From Marinobacterium ramblicola (GTDB taxonomy: Bacteria; Pseudomonadota; Gammaproteobacteria; Pseudomonadales; Balneatricaceae): a stretch of DNA of 64,000 bases. Both the position numbers and the translations under genes were made by a program. Where the stretch lies: NCBI RefSeq assembly GCF_019084545.1, contig NZ_JAHREP010000001.1:201056-265055 (forward strand), written 5' to 3'. Shown one piece after another: positions 40,276 to 52,299 of this stretch; within the stretch, counting starts at the first letter, position 1, and every line of letters begins with the position of its first letter. The notes beneath the pieces are model-generated. The model saw nothing but the letters and a program-made list of their open reading frames with translations, ran no database searches and was not told where the DNA came from.

Positions 40276-41136
40276 ATGAATACCTACCGCATCCGGCACA
40301 GCACCTGGTATGGCTTCAACGGGGAGGTAAGTTTGCTATCCCACAGGTTGAGAGTGCGGCCTCGAGAGGATCATGACCAGCGAATACAGAGCTCCCGACT
40401 GTCGATAACACCGCTGCCCAGGGAGGTGCGCTGGTATCGCGACGTCGAGGATAATTCAGTGGCGTCCGTCGAGTTCGATATGCCATGCACGGAACTTGAG
40501 ATTCTGAGTGAAGTGGAGGTGCAGCAGTTCGATCAGGCCCCGCTGGACTTTCTCGTCGAGCGCTATGCGGTGGACTATCCGTTTAACTACCGGGAGGGCG
40601 ATATCGAGGTGTTGAAGCCCTTTATGAGCAAGAAACCGGCTTCGCCCGCGCTGTCCGACTGGGTGAACACGCTGTGGCAATCGGGACAGGCGATTCAGTC
40701 CTATGCGCTGCTTGACCAGATCTGTCGGTCAATCAGGGAGCGGTTCAACTATCAGGTCCGCGAGGAGCCTGGGGTGCAGAGCGCCGATCAGACCCTCTCG
40801 CTTGGCAGCGGCTCCTGTCGCGACTTTGCCAACCTGTTCATGGCTGCCGTGCGCCACTTGGGATTCGCGGCTCGATTCGTCAGTGGTTATCTGTATGTGC
40901 CGCCCGGCCCGGAGTCATTCGGTACCACTCATGCGTGGGTGGAGGTCTATATCCCTGGCGCCGGCTGGAAAGGGTTTGACCCAACCGGGGGCGAGGTCGT
41001 CGGCATCAACCATATACCGGTGGCGGTGGCGCGCAATCCTGAGTCGGTAACCCCAGTGGAGGGCGCCTTTGTCGGCCCGGAGGGTGCACAGTTAAAGGTC
41101 GGCGTATGGATTACACTGCTGGATACGTCCGCGTAG
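40276..41136 (+). CDS. Transglutaminase-like cysteine peptidase family protein
   Basis: A 286-aa soluble protein with an N-terminal beta-rich region (Bact_transglu_N-like, 1-90) and a transglutaminase-like domain. The triad is visible: Cys in GSGSCRDFANLF (about 178), His in TTHAWVEVY (about 220) and Asp in FDPTGGE (about 235). Bacterial members are peptidases or amide-bond-forming enzymes of unknown substrate. The ATG at 40276 has GGAG just upstream. It meets the convergent lipoprotein gene with one base between the stops. Confidence 0.88.
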   Translation: MNTYRIRHSTWYGFNGEVSLLSHRLRVRPREDHDQRIQSSRLSITPLPREVRWYRDVEDNSVASVEFDMPCTELEILSEVEVQQFDQAPLDFLVERYAVDYPFNYREGDIEVLKPFMSKKPASPALSDWVNTLWQSGQAIQSYALLDQICRSIRERFNYQVREEPGVQSADQTLSLGSGSCRDFANLFMAAVRHLGFAARFVSGYLYVPPGPESFGTTHAWVEVYIPGAGWKGFDPTGGEVVGINHIPVAVARNPESVTPVEGAFVGPEGAQLKVGVWITLLDTSA

Positions 41137-41137
41137 A

Positions 41138-41905
41138 TCAGCGCCAGTTGATCCAGTAGCTGTACTCGATCCGACTGGAGTTGCGCAACGTCTGTTGAAA
41201 CAGCTCGCTGGGCAGGGACTCGCACTGAACGCCGGTAAACTCAGCCTCGCTCCAACCGGTCATGCCGTCGATATACTCCCGCCGATAGCCCCAACGTCCG
41301 CAGGAGAGGACAGAGTCGTAGCCCTGGGAGCGTTGGCAGACGACGCAGGTTTCAAAATCCACCTCGATATCCTGGCCCTCGACGCCAAAACGGGCCGACA
41401 CGAAAGGGGTGTCATATATTGCAACGGTGGACGCCCGGACCGGTCGCCCGGTCCAGGGTTTGTCGTGGTCGTCCTCCGGCGCAAGGTGGGTGCCATAGCC
41501 ATGCTCCAGCCCGGGGTTGTCATAGAAGGGACTGGTGAAACCATCGGGAACATCGATCTGCACCGCCTCTTCACCATCGAACAGCCGTGCGGACGTTTTT
41601 CGCACCTGAAGTATTCGGTAGCGGTCGCAGCTGGCGCTGTTCTGCCCCCTGATATCACCGGAGGCGTTGGTCAGGAAATGGATCTCAAGTCCCACGCCGG
41701 TGGCGTTATCGCTCGCGATATAACGCGCATCCTGGCGAAAGCTGTGATACCACTCCTGTGAAAACGCCAGTATACCGACACTCTGTTGGCGATAGAGCAC
41801 CGGGCAGATTTTGCCAACATTGAGCTCCTCCGCCTCGGTGATGGTGGTGGGCAGATAGAGAGAACAGGCCGACAGCAAACCGGCTGATAGGAGAATCCTT
41901 TTCAT
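41138..41905 (-). CDS. Predicted lipoprotein of unknown function
   Basis: A 255-aa protein whose N-terminus MKRILLSAGLLSACS is a lipoprotein signal with lipobox LSAC (Cys14). The mature part has at least six further cysteines, several paired (TCVVC, SCDR, SCGR), suggesting disulphides in the periplasm. I recognise no domain. It is a single gene convergent with the transglutaminase-like gene; no strong terminator separates them. Confidence 0.75.
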   Translation of the reverse strand: MKRILLSAGLLSACSLYLPTTITEAEELNVGKICPVLYRQQSVGILAFSQEWYHSFRQDARYIASDNATGVGLEIHFLTNASGDIRGQNSASCDRYRILQVRKTSARLFDGEEAVQIDVPDGFTSPFYDNPGLEHGYGTHLAPEDDHDKPWTGRPVRASTVAIYDTPFVSARFGVEGQDIEVDFETCVVCQRSQGYDSVLSCGRWGYRREYIDGMTGWSEAEFTGVQCESLPSELFQQTLRNSSRIEYSYWINWR

Positions 41906-42223
41906 CGCCGTTCCTCGTTAGGCGAACAGGATCGGCAAGCAGCAGTTCCCTCAGTATAGCCAGAGAGCCGCATCAGTCATAAAGGCGTGGAGATGGGATA
42001 TACGACCTGGTGAAATGAAGTGTTCACATTGTGCTGAGGAGAGCATTGTTATTGGGTTCTCCTCGATTCAGATCAATGATTAAATGTGCACGAATGGATA
42101 CGTTTTATAGAAAGACGTTAAACGCTAATGTCCAAGGTGGCTGAGTTAGCTAGGCATTGCCTGATAGATAATGGTAGTTGGCGTTACAACAGCCTTTACG
42201 CTCAATAAATTACGTAGGTCGAG
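41906..42223. other. 318-bp intergenic region without a recognised gene
   Basis: Between the divergent lipoprotein and diguanylate cyclase genes. The part near 42050-42130 is A/T-rich and could hold promoters, but no -35/-10 pair, palindrome or RNA was convincing. Confidence 0.5.
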
Positions 42224-43483
42224 ATGGCCCCATCTGCCGTTTTTTACTCTTCTGCTTGTGCTCCGCTGATCGACCGGATATCAGCCCATCTGGAGTCGGT
42301 GGGCACAACATTCGAGTGGCAAGCGTTTGCCTCGTTGTTCGATACGCCGGTCGCATCGACAGCGCTGGTCGCGGAAGCGGATCTCGGTGAGCGCGAATAC
42401 CCTCTGCTTGGCGCTCGCCGGGTAGTCGTTATTGCTGCTGAATGGAGTATCAAGAAAACCGCTGACTGGATGGCTGTTGGAGCCTTCAGTTGCATAGCGG
42501 ATGACGAAGCGGAGCGTATCGCATCCGAGTTGTTGGTGCTGCAGTCATCGGTTGTGGCAGATACAACCCCGCAGGGTGATGACATTCTTCAGGCGGTAAT
42601 CGATGCGATACCGGCACCGATATTTTTTAAGGATGACCGGCATATCTACCGTGGATGCAATGCGGCGTTCAGTGAGTTCATCGGCCTTCCGACCGATGAG
42701 GTGATCGGCAGCTCGGTTTATGATGTTGCCCCGAAGGAATTGGCCGAGCGCTACTACCGGGCCGACTGCGAGCTACAGGAGCGCGGTGGTACCCAACGCT
42801 ACGAGGCGCCAGTGCGGTATGCTGACGGCAGTCATCGGGATATTGAGTTTTACAAGGCGGTATTCTTCCGGTCTGACGGCCGCAAGGGCGGTCAGGTAGG
42901 CGTGATGCTTGATGTAACCGAGCGCAACCGCCTGGTACGCAGGCTTGAGCGGAGCAGCCGCACCGATCACCTGACGGGTACGGGTAACCGTCGGGAGTTC
43001 GAGGCTGTTGCCTTCAGGGAGTTGCGCCGCCATAAAAGAGAAAACCGCTCTCTATGCCTGATGTGTCTGGACATCGATCATTTCAAGCAGATCAACGACA
43101 GCTACGGACACGCAGTGGGTGATCAGGCTCTACAGTTTATGGTTAACTGCTGCCGATCTCAGCTTAGAGAGTATGATCGCCTGTTTCGTGTGGGGGGAGA
43201 GGAGTTTTATATTTTGCTTCCCAACACCGACGTGGAGGACGCCTATTCGGCGGCGCAACGGCTGTGCGATTTCCTGCGCGGCCGCTCCTTTGTTACCCAT
43301 GGCGCAGAGATCAGGATGACGGTCTCGATCGGCGTCGTGGCGCTGACTGGATATGCTACGCTCGATCAGGCGCTAGAGCTTGCCGATCAGGCGCTTTATC
43401 GTGCCAAGCGGGAGGGGCGGAACCGTGTGTATCTCGCTACCGAAACGGTCGAACCTGTGGGGACGGGCGGTTGTTCCAAGTAA
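42224..43483 (+). CDS. PAS-GGDEF diguanylate cyclase
   Basis: Makes c-di-GMP from two GTP. The 419-aa protein has an N-terminal region of about 110 residues without a recognised family (it may be a degenerate receiver-like domain), a PAS domain (about 120-240, FFKDDRHIYRGCNAAFSEFIG), and a GGDEF domain (about 250-410). The active site is intact as GGEEF, and the inhibitory I-site RxxD is present as REYD five residues earlier, so product inhibition is expected. No membrane segment or signal peptide. The ligand sensed by the PAS domain is unknown. Confidence 0.93.
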   Translation: MAPSAVFYSSACAPLIDRISAHLESVGTTFEWQAFASLFDTPVASTALVAEADLGEREYPLLGARRVVVIAAEWSIKKTADWMAVGAFSCIADDEAERIASELLVLQSSVVADTTPQGDDILQAVIDAIPAPIFFKDDRHIYRGCNAAFSEFIGLPTDEVIGSSVYDVAPKELAERYYRADCELQERGGTQRYEAPVRYADGSHRDIEFYKAVFFRSDGRKGGQVGVMLDVTERNRLVRRLERSSRTDHLTGTGNRREFEAVAFRELRRHKRENRSLCLMCLDIDHFKQINDSYGHAVGDQALQFMVNCCRSQLREYDRLFRVGGEEFYILLPNTDVEDAYSAAQRLCDFLRGRSFVTHGAEIRMTVSIGVVALTGYATLDQALELADQALYRAKREGRNRVYLATETVEPVGTGGCSK

Positions 43484-43579
43484 CGTTTTTGCCTGACCAG
43501 GGGGCTAATAGCGCTCAAATCATGTAGTGATTTGTCTGCGCACACAAACCTTGTCGACAGTATGAAAAGGGGAGGTTTC

Positions 43580-44635
43580 ATGCGTCACACCGTGAAAGGT
43601 GCATTCATTTTGGCGTTTGGATTGGTAACTGGAGGTTGCGCGACGCCAACCACGCAATCTGTTTCTCTAAACCCGAATATCACCAGTGATGAGATCCGTT
43701 ATCAGCAGGAGCTGAAGCTTCGGACACTGATTGAGTACCAGAAACGCATTGATCGCATCGGGGTACCGTTGCTACGTGCAGCTCTGCCTTTCTGCGAAGA
43801 TAATCGAATCGGTACCCTGGGTCTTAAGGTAGACAATATTTCCGCTTGGCCGCCCGAGCAACGCCGGCTGGCAAAGGATCTGTTGCAATTGGATGAGGCG
43901 TTAAAGGTTACGGATGTCACACCGGGATCGGTTGCTGACAAGGAGGGGATAAAGGCAGGCGACATGCTGTTGGCCGTTAATAATCAGGCCACTATCGGTG
44001 GTCCAGGGGCAGTGGAGGACTACAGACAACTGATGCAACAGGCAGGCAATGGCACTGTCGCGTTCAAGCTGCTGCGTGGAGATGAGCGCTTGTCGGTCAA
44101 GGTAACGCCAGAACCCGTGTGCAACTACCCGCTAAAGGTAAAAATGAGCAATGTCATTAACGCCTATGCCGATGGCAGCAATGTAGTCATCACCTCAGGT
44201 CTTATTCGATTCGCTGCAAGCGATGCCGAAATTGCGATGGTTTTGGCACATGAGATCGCCCATAACGGCATGAAACATATTGAATCTAAAACCTCGAATG
44301 CGTCAGTGGCCAGTGTGCTCGATATCGTGGTTGCGGCTGCTTACGGGATCAATACACACGGGCTGTTTGCAAACATGGGATCACAGGCGTTTTCCAAGGA
44401 GTTCGAGCAGGAAGCGGACTATGTTGGCCTGTATATCATGGCCAGATCGCATATGCCGACAGACGGTGTGGGCGAGTTCTGGAGGAGGATGGCAGCCGAG
44501 GCGCCGGACACAAATAATGACTCGATTTTCCGAACCCACCCGATCAGTGCCCAGCGTACCCTTGCGATTCAGCAGACAACCCGGGAGATTAACGACAAGA
44601 TAAACAAGGGTGAACCGTTGATGCCCAATCAATGA
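43580..44635 (+). CDS. PDZ-M48 metallopeptidase, probable lipoprotein
   Basis: A 351-aa exported protease. The N-terminus has a hydrophobic signal ending at TGGCA, a borderline lipobox with Cys near residue 21. A PDZ domain (about 105-185, with GDMLLAVNNQ) precedes the M48 catalytic domain with HEIAH (about 238-242) and the third ligand in EFEQEADYVG (about 285). The ATG at 43580 has GGGGAGG close upstream. M48 proteins of this kind take part in outer-membrane quality control (BepA/LoiP). Next to two lipoprotein genes on the opposite strand. Confidence 0.88.
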   Translation: MRHTVKGAFILAFGLVTGGCATPTTQSVSLNPNITSDEIRYQQELKLRTLIEYQKRIDRIGVPLLRAALPFCEDNRIGTLGLKVDNISAWPPEQRRLAKDLLQLDEALKVTDVTPGSVADKEGIKAGDMLLAVNNQATIGGPGAVEDYRQLMQQAGNGTVAFKLLRGDERLSVKVTPEPVCNYPLKVKMSNVINAYADGSNVVITSGLIRFAASDAEIAMVLAHEIAHNGMKHIESKTSNASVASVLDIVVAAAYGINTHGLFANMGSQAFSKEFEQEADYVGLYIMARSHMPTDGVGEFWRRMAAEAPDTNNDSIFRTHPISAQRTLAIQQTTREINDKINKGEPLMPNQ

Positions 44636-44645
44636 AGGGAAGGAA

Positions 44646-44671
44646 AATAAGGCTCCGTCGGGAGCCTTATT
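44646..44671. terminator. Bidirectional terminator between convergent genes
   Basis: AATAAGGCTCC (44646-44656) pairs with GGAGCCTTATT (44661-44671) around a four-base loop, between the M48 protease and the lipoprotein gene at 44680. Confidence 0.82.
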
Positions 44672-44679
44672 CAATGGGA

Positions 44680-45426
44680 TTACTGAGGATTGCTAAAGCC
44701 CATCTGCTTGGGCAAACGTTCGGGGGCGAACTCTTTATCGACTGCGGACCTGATTCCTTCCTTGAAGGCATGCAGATTGTTGCTCTCGATCTCTCGAGGA
44801 CTCTCTTCATACTCGTGTCCAAAGTTAATGTAGGCGGCGCCATCGAACAATATGCTTCCGTCGTTGGTATCGATCACCCAGACGTCAGCAGAGGAACGCA
44901 TTATTTCGCTGTCAGTAAGCCCGAATACTTCTATATTGAACGGGTATTGCCCCAATAGAACAAGACGATCCACACCCTGATCCGCTAACGCTTTCTGGTA
45001 GCTTGCACCCAGAGTCAGCGTCGGGAAGTTCTCGCCATCTTTTATAGCCTTGAGTACAGCCCTGATGTGGGTGTAGGTGTCCTCTTGGAGGTTGGCATAT
45101 TGCTCATCATTCAAGAGATCGCGTGCCAGAACGGCTTGGTTGATCCCCATCTGCCGAAAGCGCGTTTGAAACCGCTCTGAAAGTTCGGATTCAATATCCC
45201 ATAAACCCGCGAACGATACAGAGTTTGAGCGGTACTCGTTCCAGAGCACTTTGTACACGAGTTCGTTGTAGTTGATCTTTTTATCGGGGTAGAAATACGC
45301 GACGGCAGCTCTTTTCTGACTAAGGTTCGAAACCTCGTCGGAAGACATCGGCTTGATCTGGCCTGCGCAGCCAGCCATAAGTGCGCAGAACAGGATCACA
45401 AAGGTAACTTTGATCTTCGAGAACAT
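44680..45426 (-). CDS. Predicted lipoprotein of unknown function
   Basis: A 248-aa protein with a clear lipoprotein signal, lipobox LMAGC (Cys20). The mature part is mixed alpha/beta with no family I recognise; segments such as VDRLVLLGQYPFNIEVFGL and VWVIDTNDGSILFDGAAYINFGH suggest a compact periplasmic domain. It follows the BamE-like lipoprotein gene by 20 bp on the same strand, so they probably form an operon. Codon use looks less G/C-biased than in the nearby nor genes. Confidence 0.72.
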   Translation of the reverse strand: MFSKIKVTFVILFCALMAGCAGQIKPMSSDEVSNLSQKRAAVAYFYPDKKINYNELVYKVLWNEYRSNSVSFAGLWDIESELSERFQTRFRQMGINQAVLARDLLNDEQYANLQEDTYTHIRAVLKAIKDGENFPTLTLGASYQKALADQGVDRLVLLGQYPFNIEVFGLTDSEIMRSSADVWVIDTNDGSILFDGAAYINFGHEYEESPREIESNNLHAFKEGIRSAVDKEFAPERLPKQMGFSNPQ

Positions 45427-45446
45427 CTTGAGGGTTCCTTCCTTGG

Positions 45447-45818
45447 TTAGTTGCTGGGGTAGCGCACATCGATCAATGTGTTGGACTGATCGAACACGTA
45501 GATAGCAGCAGCATCCTTAAATTCATAACTTCCGTCCTGACCCGTCGAGAAGGATGTGGTTTGTACCGCTGTGCCGCCTACCGGTACCGGTACGATCAGG
45601 CCGGATAACTCGGGCTTGTCACGGTAAGCCCAGTACTCCAACCCTAAAGCGTCGGACCTACTGATGTCGGCGGGGAGTCCAAGTACATCGGCCACCTCCT
45701 GTTTAGTCGTTTCGCCAACGAAGAAGGAGGTGGTGCGAACATCCTGTTTATTACCGATGGTCGGTGCGCAGGCGGTAAGCAACAGTGAGCCGATAAGAAG
45801 GATAGCGCGGGCATCCAT
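45447..45818 (-). CDS. SmpA/OmlA (BamE-like) domain lipoprotein
   Basis: A 123-aa lipoprotein with lipobox LLTAC (Cys17). The mature part resembles the SmpA/OmlA fold of BamE in FFVGETTKQEVADVLGLPADI and the C-terminal VFDQSNTLIDVRYP, but BamE itself is usually elsewhere, so this is likely a paralogue. It heads a two-gene operon with the lipoprotein at 44680. The pairing with an M48 lipoprotein protease opposite hints at an envelope function; that is inference. Confidence 0.75.
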   Translation of the reverse strand: MDARAILLIGSLLLTACAPTIGNKQDVRTTSFFVGETTKQEVADVLGLPADISRSDALGLEYWAYRDKPELSGLIVPVPVGGTAVQTTSFSTGQDGSYEFKDAAAIYVFDQSNTLIDVRYPSN

Positions 45819-45944
45819 ATTGCCATTCCTTTTCCAAAGATTGATTTTTAATGACTTTTTATACGGTGTTGCAATACTAACACAGCGACCATTTCAGAAA
45901 AGTCGGGGTTGATACCTAAGCCTCCGTGTCTGTTGGCGTAACGG

Positions 45945-47492
<1,548 letters not shown>

Positions 47493-47506
47493 TTTGATAT
47501 CCAGAT

Positions 47507-47517
47507 GTCAATTCGAC
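47507..47517. promoter_or_regulatory. NorR-type enhancer site 1
   Basis: GTCAATTCGAC fits the NorR core GT-N7-AC. It is part of a 17-bp unit (47504-47520) repeated with 13 of 17 identities at 47530-47546. Confidence 0.65.
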
Positions 47518-47532
47518 AACTTTATCATGGAT

Positions 47533-47543
47533 GTCGAATTAAC
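47533..47543. promoter_or_regulatory. NorR-type enhancer site 2
   Basis: GTCGAATTAAC fits GT-N7-AC, 26 bp from site 1 and about 50-60 bp upstream of the sigma-54 promoter. Confidence 0.65.
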
Positions 47544-47584
47544 AACATAAAAAATTAAATACATATAAAACAATTAGATACGCT

Positions 47585-47600
47585 TTGGCACGGCGTTTGC
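47585..47600 (+). promoter_or_regulatory. Sigma-54 promoter of the nor operon
   Basis: TTGGCAC followed by five bases and TTGC matches the -24/-12 consensus (TGGCAC-N5-TTGC) exactly. Transcription would begin near 47612, giving a leader of about 70 nt before norC. Confidence 0.85.
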
Positions 47601-47643
47601 GATAGATCAGAGTGACTTTAAACCGCCTGCAGAGGAAAGCTGT

Positions 47644-47681
47644 ATGCACCTGATCATAACGAACAAGAGGGGGAGGCCGGT

Positions 47682-47685
<4 letters not shown>
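47644..47685 (+). CDS. Candidate 13-codon leader ORF coupled to norC
   Basis: ATG at 47644 with AGAGGAAA well placed upstream (47631-47638) opens a frame reading MHLIITNKRGRPV and stopping at TGA 47683-47685. The stop overlaps the norC ATG as ATGA. It lies downstream of the sigma-54 promoter, within the predicted mRNA. Expression is not proven; the ribosome site and the 4-nt overlap are the evidence. Confidence 0.45.
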
Positions 47686-49602
<1,917 letters not shown>

Positions 49603-49660
49603 CACTCCAAGACCGGGCGGGAGGCGACTCCCGCCCGCCGAAATCAAGTCGAGGTGAGGC

Positions 49661-51484
49661 ATGGAAGAGTTTGTAGGCGCAATCTGGCATCGAATGGTGA
49701 CCCGCCAATCGGCCACTGATTTTGCCGACGCCCGCGTGGAGCTGGCCGATCTTCTGCCTCAACTCGCCCCCTTTTACCGTGGGCTGGGCGGAGAACCGGG
49801 CAAGTTGCTCGAAGCCGCCGAGCCTCGTCCGTTCCGGGCACCGCGCAAGCTGATTCAGCGCATCGCCGGTACGCACCGGTGCCATACCGTGGGTTGGCAG
49901 GATGAGCGAAGCCTGCGCCTGCCGCCGACCATCGCGCTGTTTCCGGAGCGGGAGCTGAATGAATCGCTCTACCTCTGGCTGGTGGCGATGGCGGCCAAAC
50001 TGCCGAGCATCCGTCACTGGTTCCGCGACAACCAGCAGACCTGCCGGGCGCTGCTCGACAGCCGGCCGGGGCTGGCGCGGCGTTACCGCGAGATGGTCGA
50101 GGTGGCTCTGGTGCTGCGCCCCGGCCCCGATCAACTGCAGGAGGAGGCCTGGACACGCGAGCAGACCCTGCGCCGGGCACTGCTGCAGCCGGGCTCGGTG
50201 GAGAGCCTGCCGCGCGCTCCCGGCGATGCCTGGCCGGTACCGTTCTGGCTCTACCCCGAACCCCTGCATGGACTGTCGGTGGAAGCAGCCGACACCGACG
50301 ATAGCGAGACCCGGGAGCAGGCCGCGCCGCCGGAAACGGTCGACTCCGCCCGCCGCACGGCACGTCGTCTGGATGACAGCAAGGAGACCGACGGTTTCCT
50401 GATCTTCCAGCTCGAGAGCCTGTTCAGCCGCGTCGAGCAGGTGGAGCTGGACCGCTGCCAGGAGGAGGATCTGGACGACGACCTCGGCGCCGGCGAGGAT
50501 CTGGATATCATCACCCTGTCGCGTCAGCGCCGGGCAAGCTCAGCGAGGGTGCGCTTCGACCTGGACCTGCCGGCCGCGAAGAACGACGACCTGGCGGTGG
50601 GAGAGGGGATACGCCTGCCCGAGTGGGACTACCGGCGCCAGAGCATGAAAACCGACTACTGCCTGCTGCAACCGATGCTGGCCGACGATGCCGAACCGGC
50701 AGCCCTGCCGGAGCATCTGGCACCGGCGGCCCGTTCGCTGCGCAACCGCTTCGCCTGCCTGAAACCGGAGCGCAACTGGCTGCGGCGGCAGATGCAGGGC
50801 GACGAGCTGGACCTGGACGCCTGGCTGGACAAGCTCACCGACGAGCAGCGCAGCCAGGAACCTGGTGCCTGCTATCGTCAGCGCCGCCCCAATCAGCGCG
50901 ATCTCTCCTGCCTGCTGCTGGCGGATCTGTCGATGTCCACCGAGTGCGGCATCAACGAGGACCAGCGCGTGATCGACGTGATCCGCGACAGCGTGACGCT
51001 GTTCGCCGAAGCGCTGAGCAGCGCACGGGATCGCTTCGCGCTCTACGGCTTCTCGTCGATCAAGAACAAGCAGGTGCGCTACCAGCTGTTGAAGAACTTC
51101 AACGAGCCCTATGGCGATGCCGTGCGCGGACGCCTGCAACGGATCAAGCCTGGCTTCTACACCCGTATGGGCGCGGCGATCCGCCAGTCTGCGGCGATTC
51201 TGGAGCAGGAGAAGACGGCCCAGCGTCTGCTGCTGATCATCTCCGACGGCAAGCCCAACGATATCGACCACTACGAGGGGCGCTACGGCATCGAGGACAC
51301 CCGCCATGCGATCCAGCAGGCGCGTGCCAAGGGCGTGCAGCCGTTCTGCATCACCATCGACGAGGAGGGCAGCGACTATCTGCCCTATCTGTTCGGGGAC
51401 AAGGGCTACGCTCTGGTCAGCGATATCGACCGCCTGCCGATGCTGCTGCCGCGTCTCTACCTGAACCTGACCGGGGCCAACTGA
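49661..51484 (+). CDS. norD: NorD, VWA-domain accessory protein
   Basis: Works with NorQ to activate or insert the metal centre of NorBC. The 607-aa protein has a long N-terminal region and a C-terminal von Willebrand A domain (about 410-600) with the MIDAS motif DLSMST (about 425) and ISDGKPNDIDHYEGRYG. GAGGTGAGG precedes the start. Here norD precedes norQ, the reverse of the norCBQDEF order of Paracoccus. Confidence 0.93.
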   Translation: MEEFVGAIWHRMVTRQSATDFADARVELADLLPQLAPFYRGLGGEPGKLLEAAEPRPFRAPRKLIQRIAGTHRCHTVGWQDERSLRLPPTIALFPERELNESLYLWLVAMAAKLPSIRHWFRDNQQTCRALLDSRPGLARRYREMVEVALVLRPGPDQLQEEAWTREQTLRRALLQPGSVESLPRAPGDAWPVPFWLYPEPLHGLSVEAADTDDSETREQAAPPETVDSARRTARRLDDSKETDGFLIFQLESLFSRVEQVELDRCQEEDLDDDLGAGEDLDIITLSRQRRASSARVRFDLDLPAAKNDDLAVGEGIRLPEWDYRRQSMKTDYCLLQPMLADDAEPAALPEHLAPAARSLRNRFACLKPERNWLRRQMQGDELDLDAWLDKLTDEQRSQEPGACYRQRRPNQRDLSCLLLADLSMSTECGINEDQRVIDVIRDSVTLFAEALSSARDRFALYGFSSIKNKQVRYQLLKNFNEPYGDAVRGRLQRIKPGFYTRMGAAIRQSAAILEQEKTAQRLLLIISDGKPNDIDHYEGRYGIEDTRHAIQQARAKGVQPFCITIDEEGSDYLPYLFGDKGYALVSDIDRLPMLLPRLYLNLTGAN

Positions 51485-51515
51485 GCCTCTGAACGCTCCA
51501 TCCGAGGAGACCGAC

Positions 51516-52292
51516 ATGAACGCCAATATCCGTTATTTGCCGCAAGCCAACGAAGTCGACCTGTTCCACCATGCCGCCGCGGTCAAGCTGCCGGTGCTGC
51601 TGAAGGGGCCGACCGGCTGCGGCAAGACCCGCTTCGTCCAGTACATGGCCGAACAGCTGAACCGGCCGCTGATCACCATCGCCTGTCACGACGACCTCAC
51701 CGCCGCCGATCTGGTCGGCCGCCACCTGATCGGCACCGACGGCACCTACTGGCAGGACGGCCCGTTGACCCGCGCCGTGCGTGAGGGCGCGATCTGCTAC
51801 CTGGACGAAGTGGTGGAAGCGCGCAAGGACACCACCGTGGTGCTGCATCCGCTCTCGGATCACCGTCGCGAACTGCCGATCGACCGCACCGGTGAGCTGC
51901 TGCAGGCCCACCCCAACTTCATGCTGGTGATCTCCTACAACCCCGGCTACCAGAATCTGATGAAGGGGCTCAAGCCCAGCACCCGGCAGCGCTTCGTCGG
52001 CCTTAGCTTCGACTACCCGACCCCGGAGCGCGAAGTGGTGATCCTCTGTCAGGAAGCCGGGATCGACAAGCAGACCGCCAGCCAGCTGGTTGCGCTCGGC
52101 AACGACCTGCGTCGACTCAAGGATCAGGACCTGGAGGAGGTGGCCTCGACCCGCCTGCTGATCTACACAGCACTGATGATCTGCTCCGGTATCGGCGTAC
52201 GCGAGGCGTGCCGGGCCTGCCTGGCCGAACCCCTGACCGATGACAGCGAAACACTCGCCGCCATCGATCGCCTGATCAGCAGCTACTTCTGA
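51516..52292 (+). CDS. norQ: NorQ, MoxR-type AAA+ ATPase
   Basis: Partner of NorD in maturing nitric oxide reductase. The 258-aa ATPase has Walker A GPTGCGKT (about 31-38), Walker B ICYLDEVVEA (about 92-101) and sensor NPGYQNLMKGL. CGAGGAGA precedes the start. norE follows after 7 bp. Confidence 0.95.
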   Translation: MNANIRYLPQANEVDLFHHAAAVKLPVLLKGPTGCGKTRFVQYMAEQLNRPLITIACHDDLTAADLVGRHLIGTDGTYWQDGPLTRAVREGAICYLDEVVEARKDTTVVLHPLSDHRRELPIDRTGELLQAHPNFMLVISYNPGYQNLMKGLKPSTRQRFVGLSFDYPTPEREVVILCQEAGIDKQTASQLVALGNDLRRLKDQDLEEVASTRLLIYTALMICSGIGVREACRACLAEPLTDDSETLAAIDRLISSYF

Positions 52293-52299
52293 GCCGACC

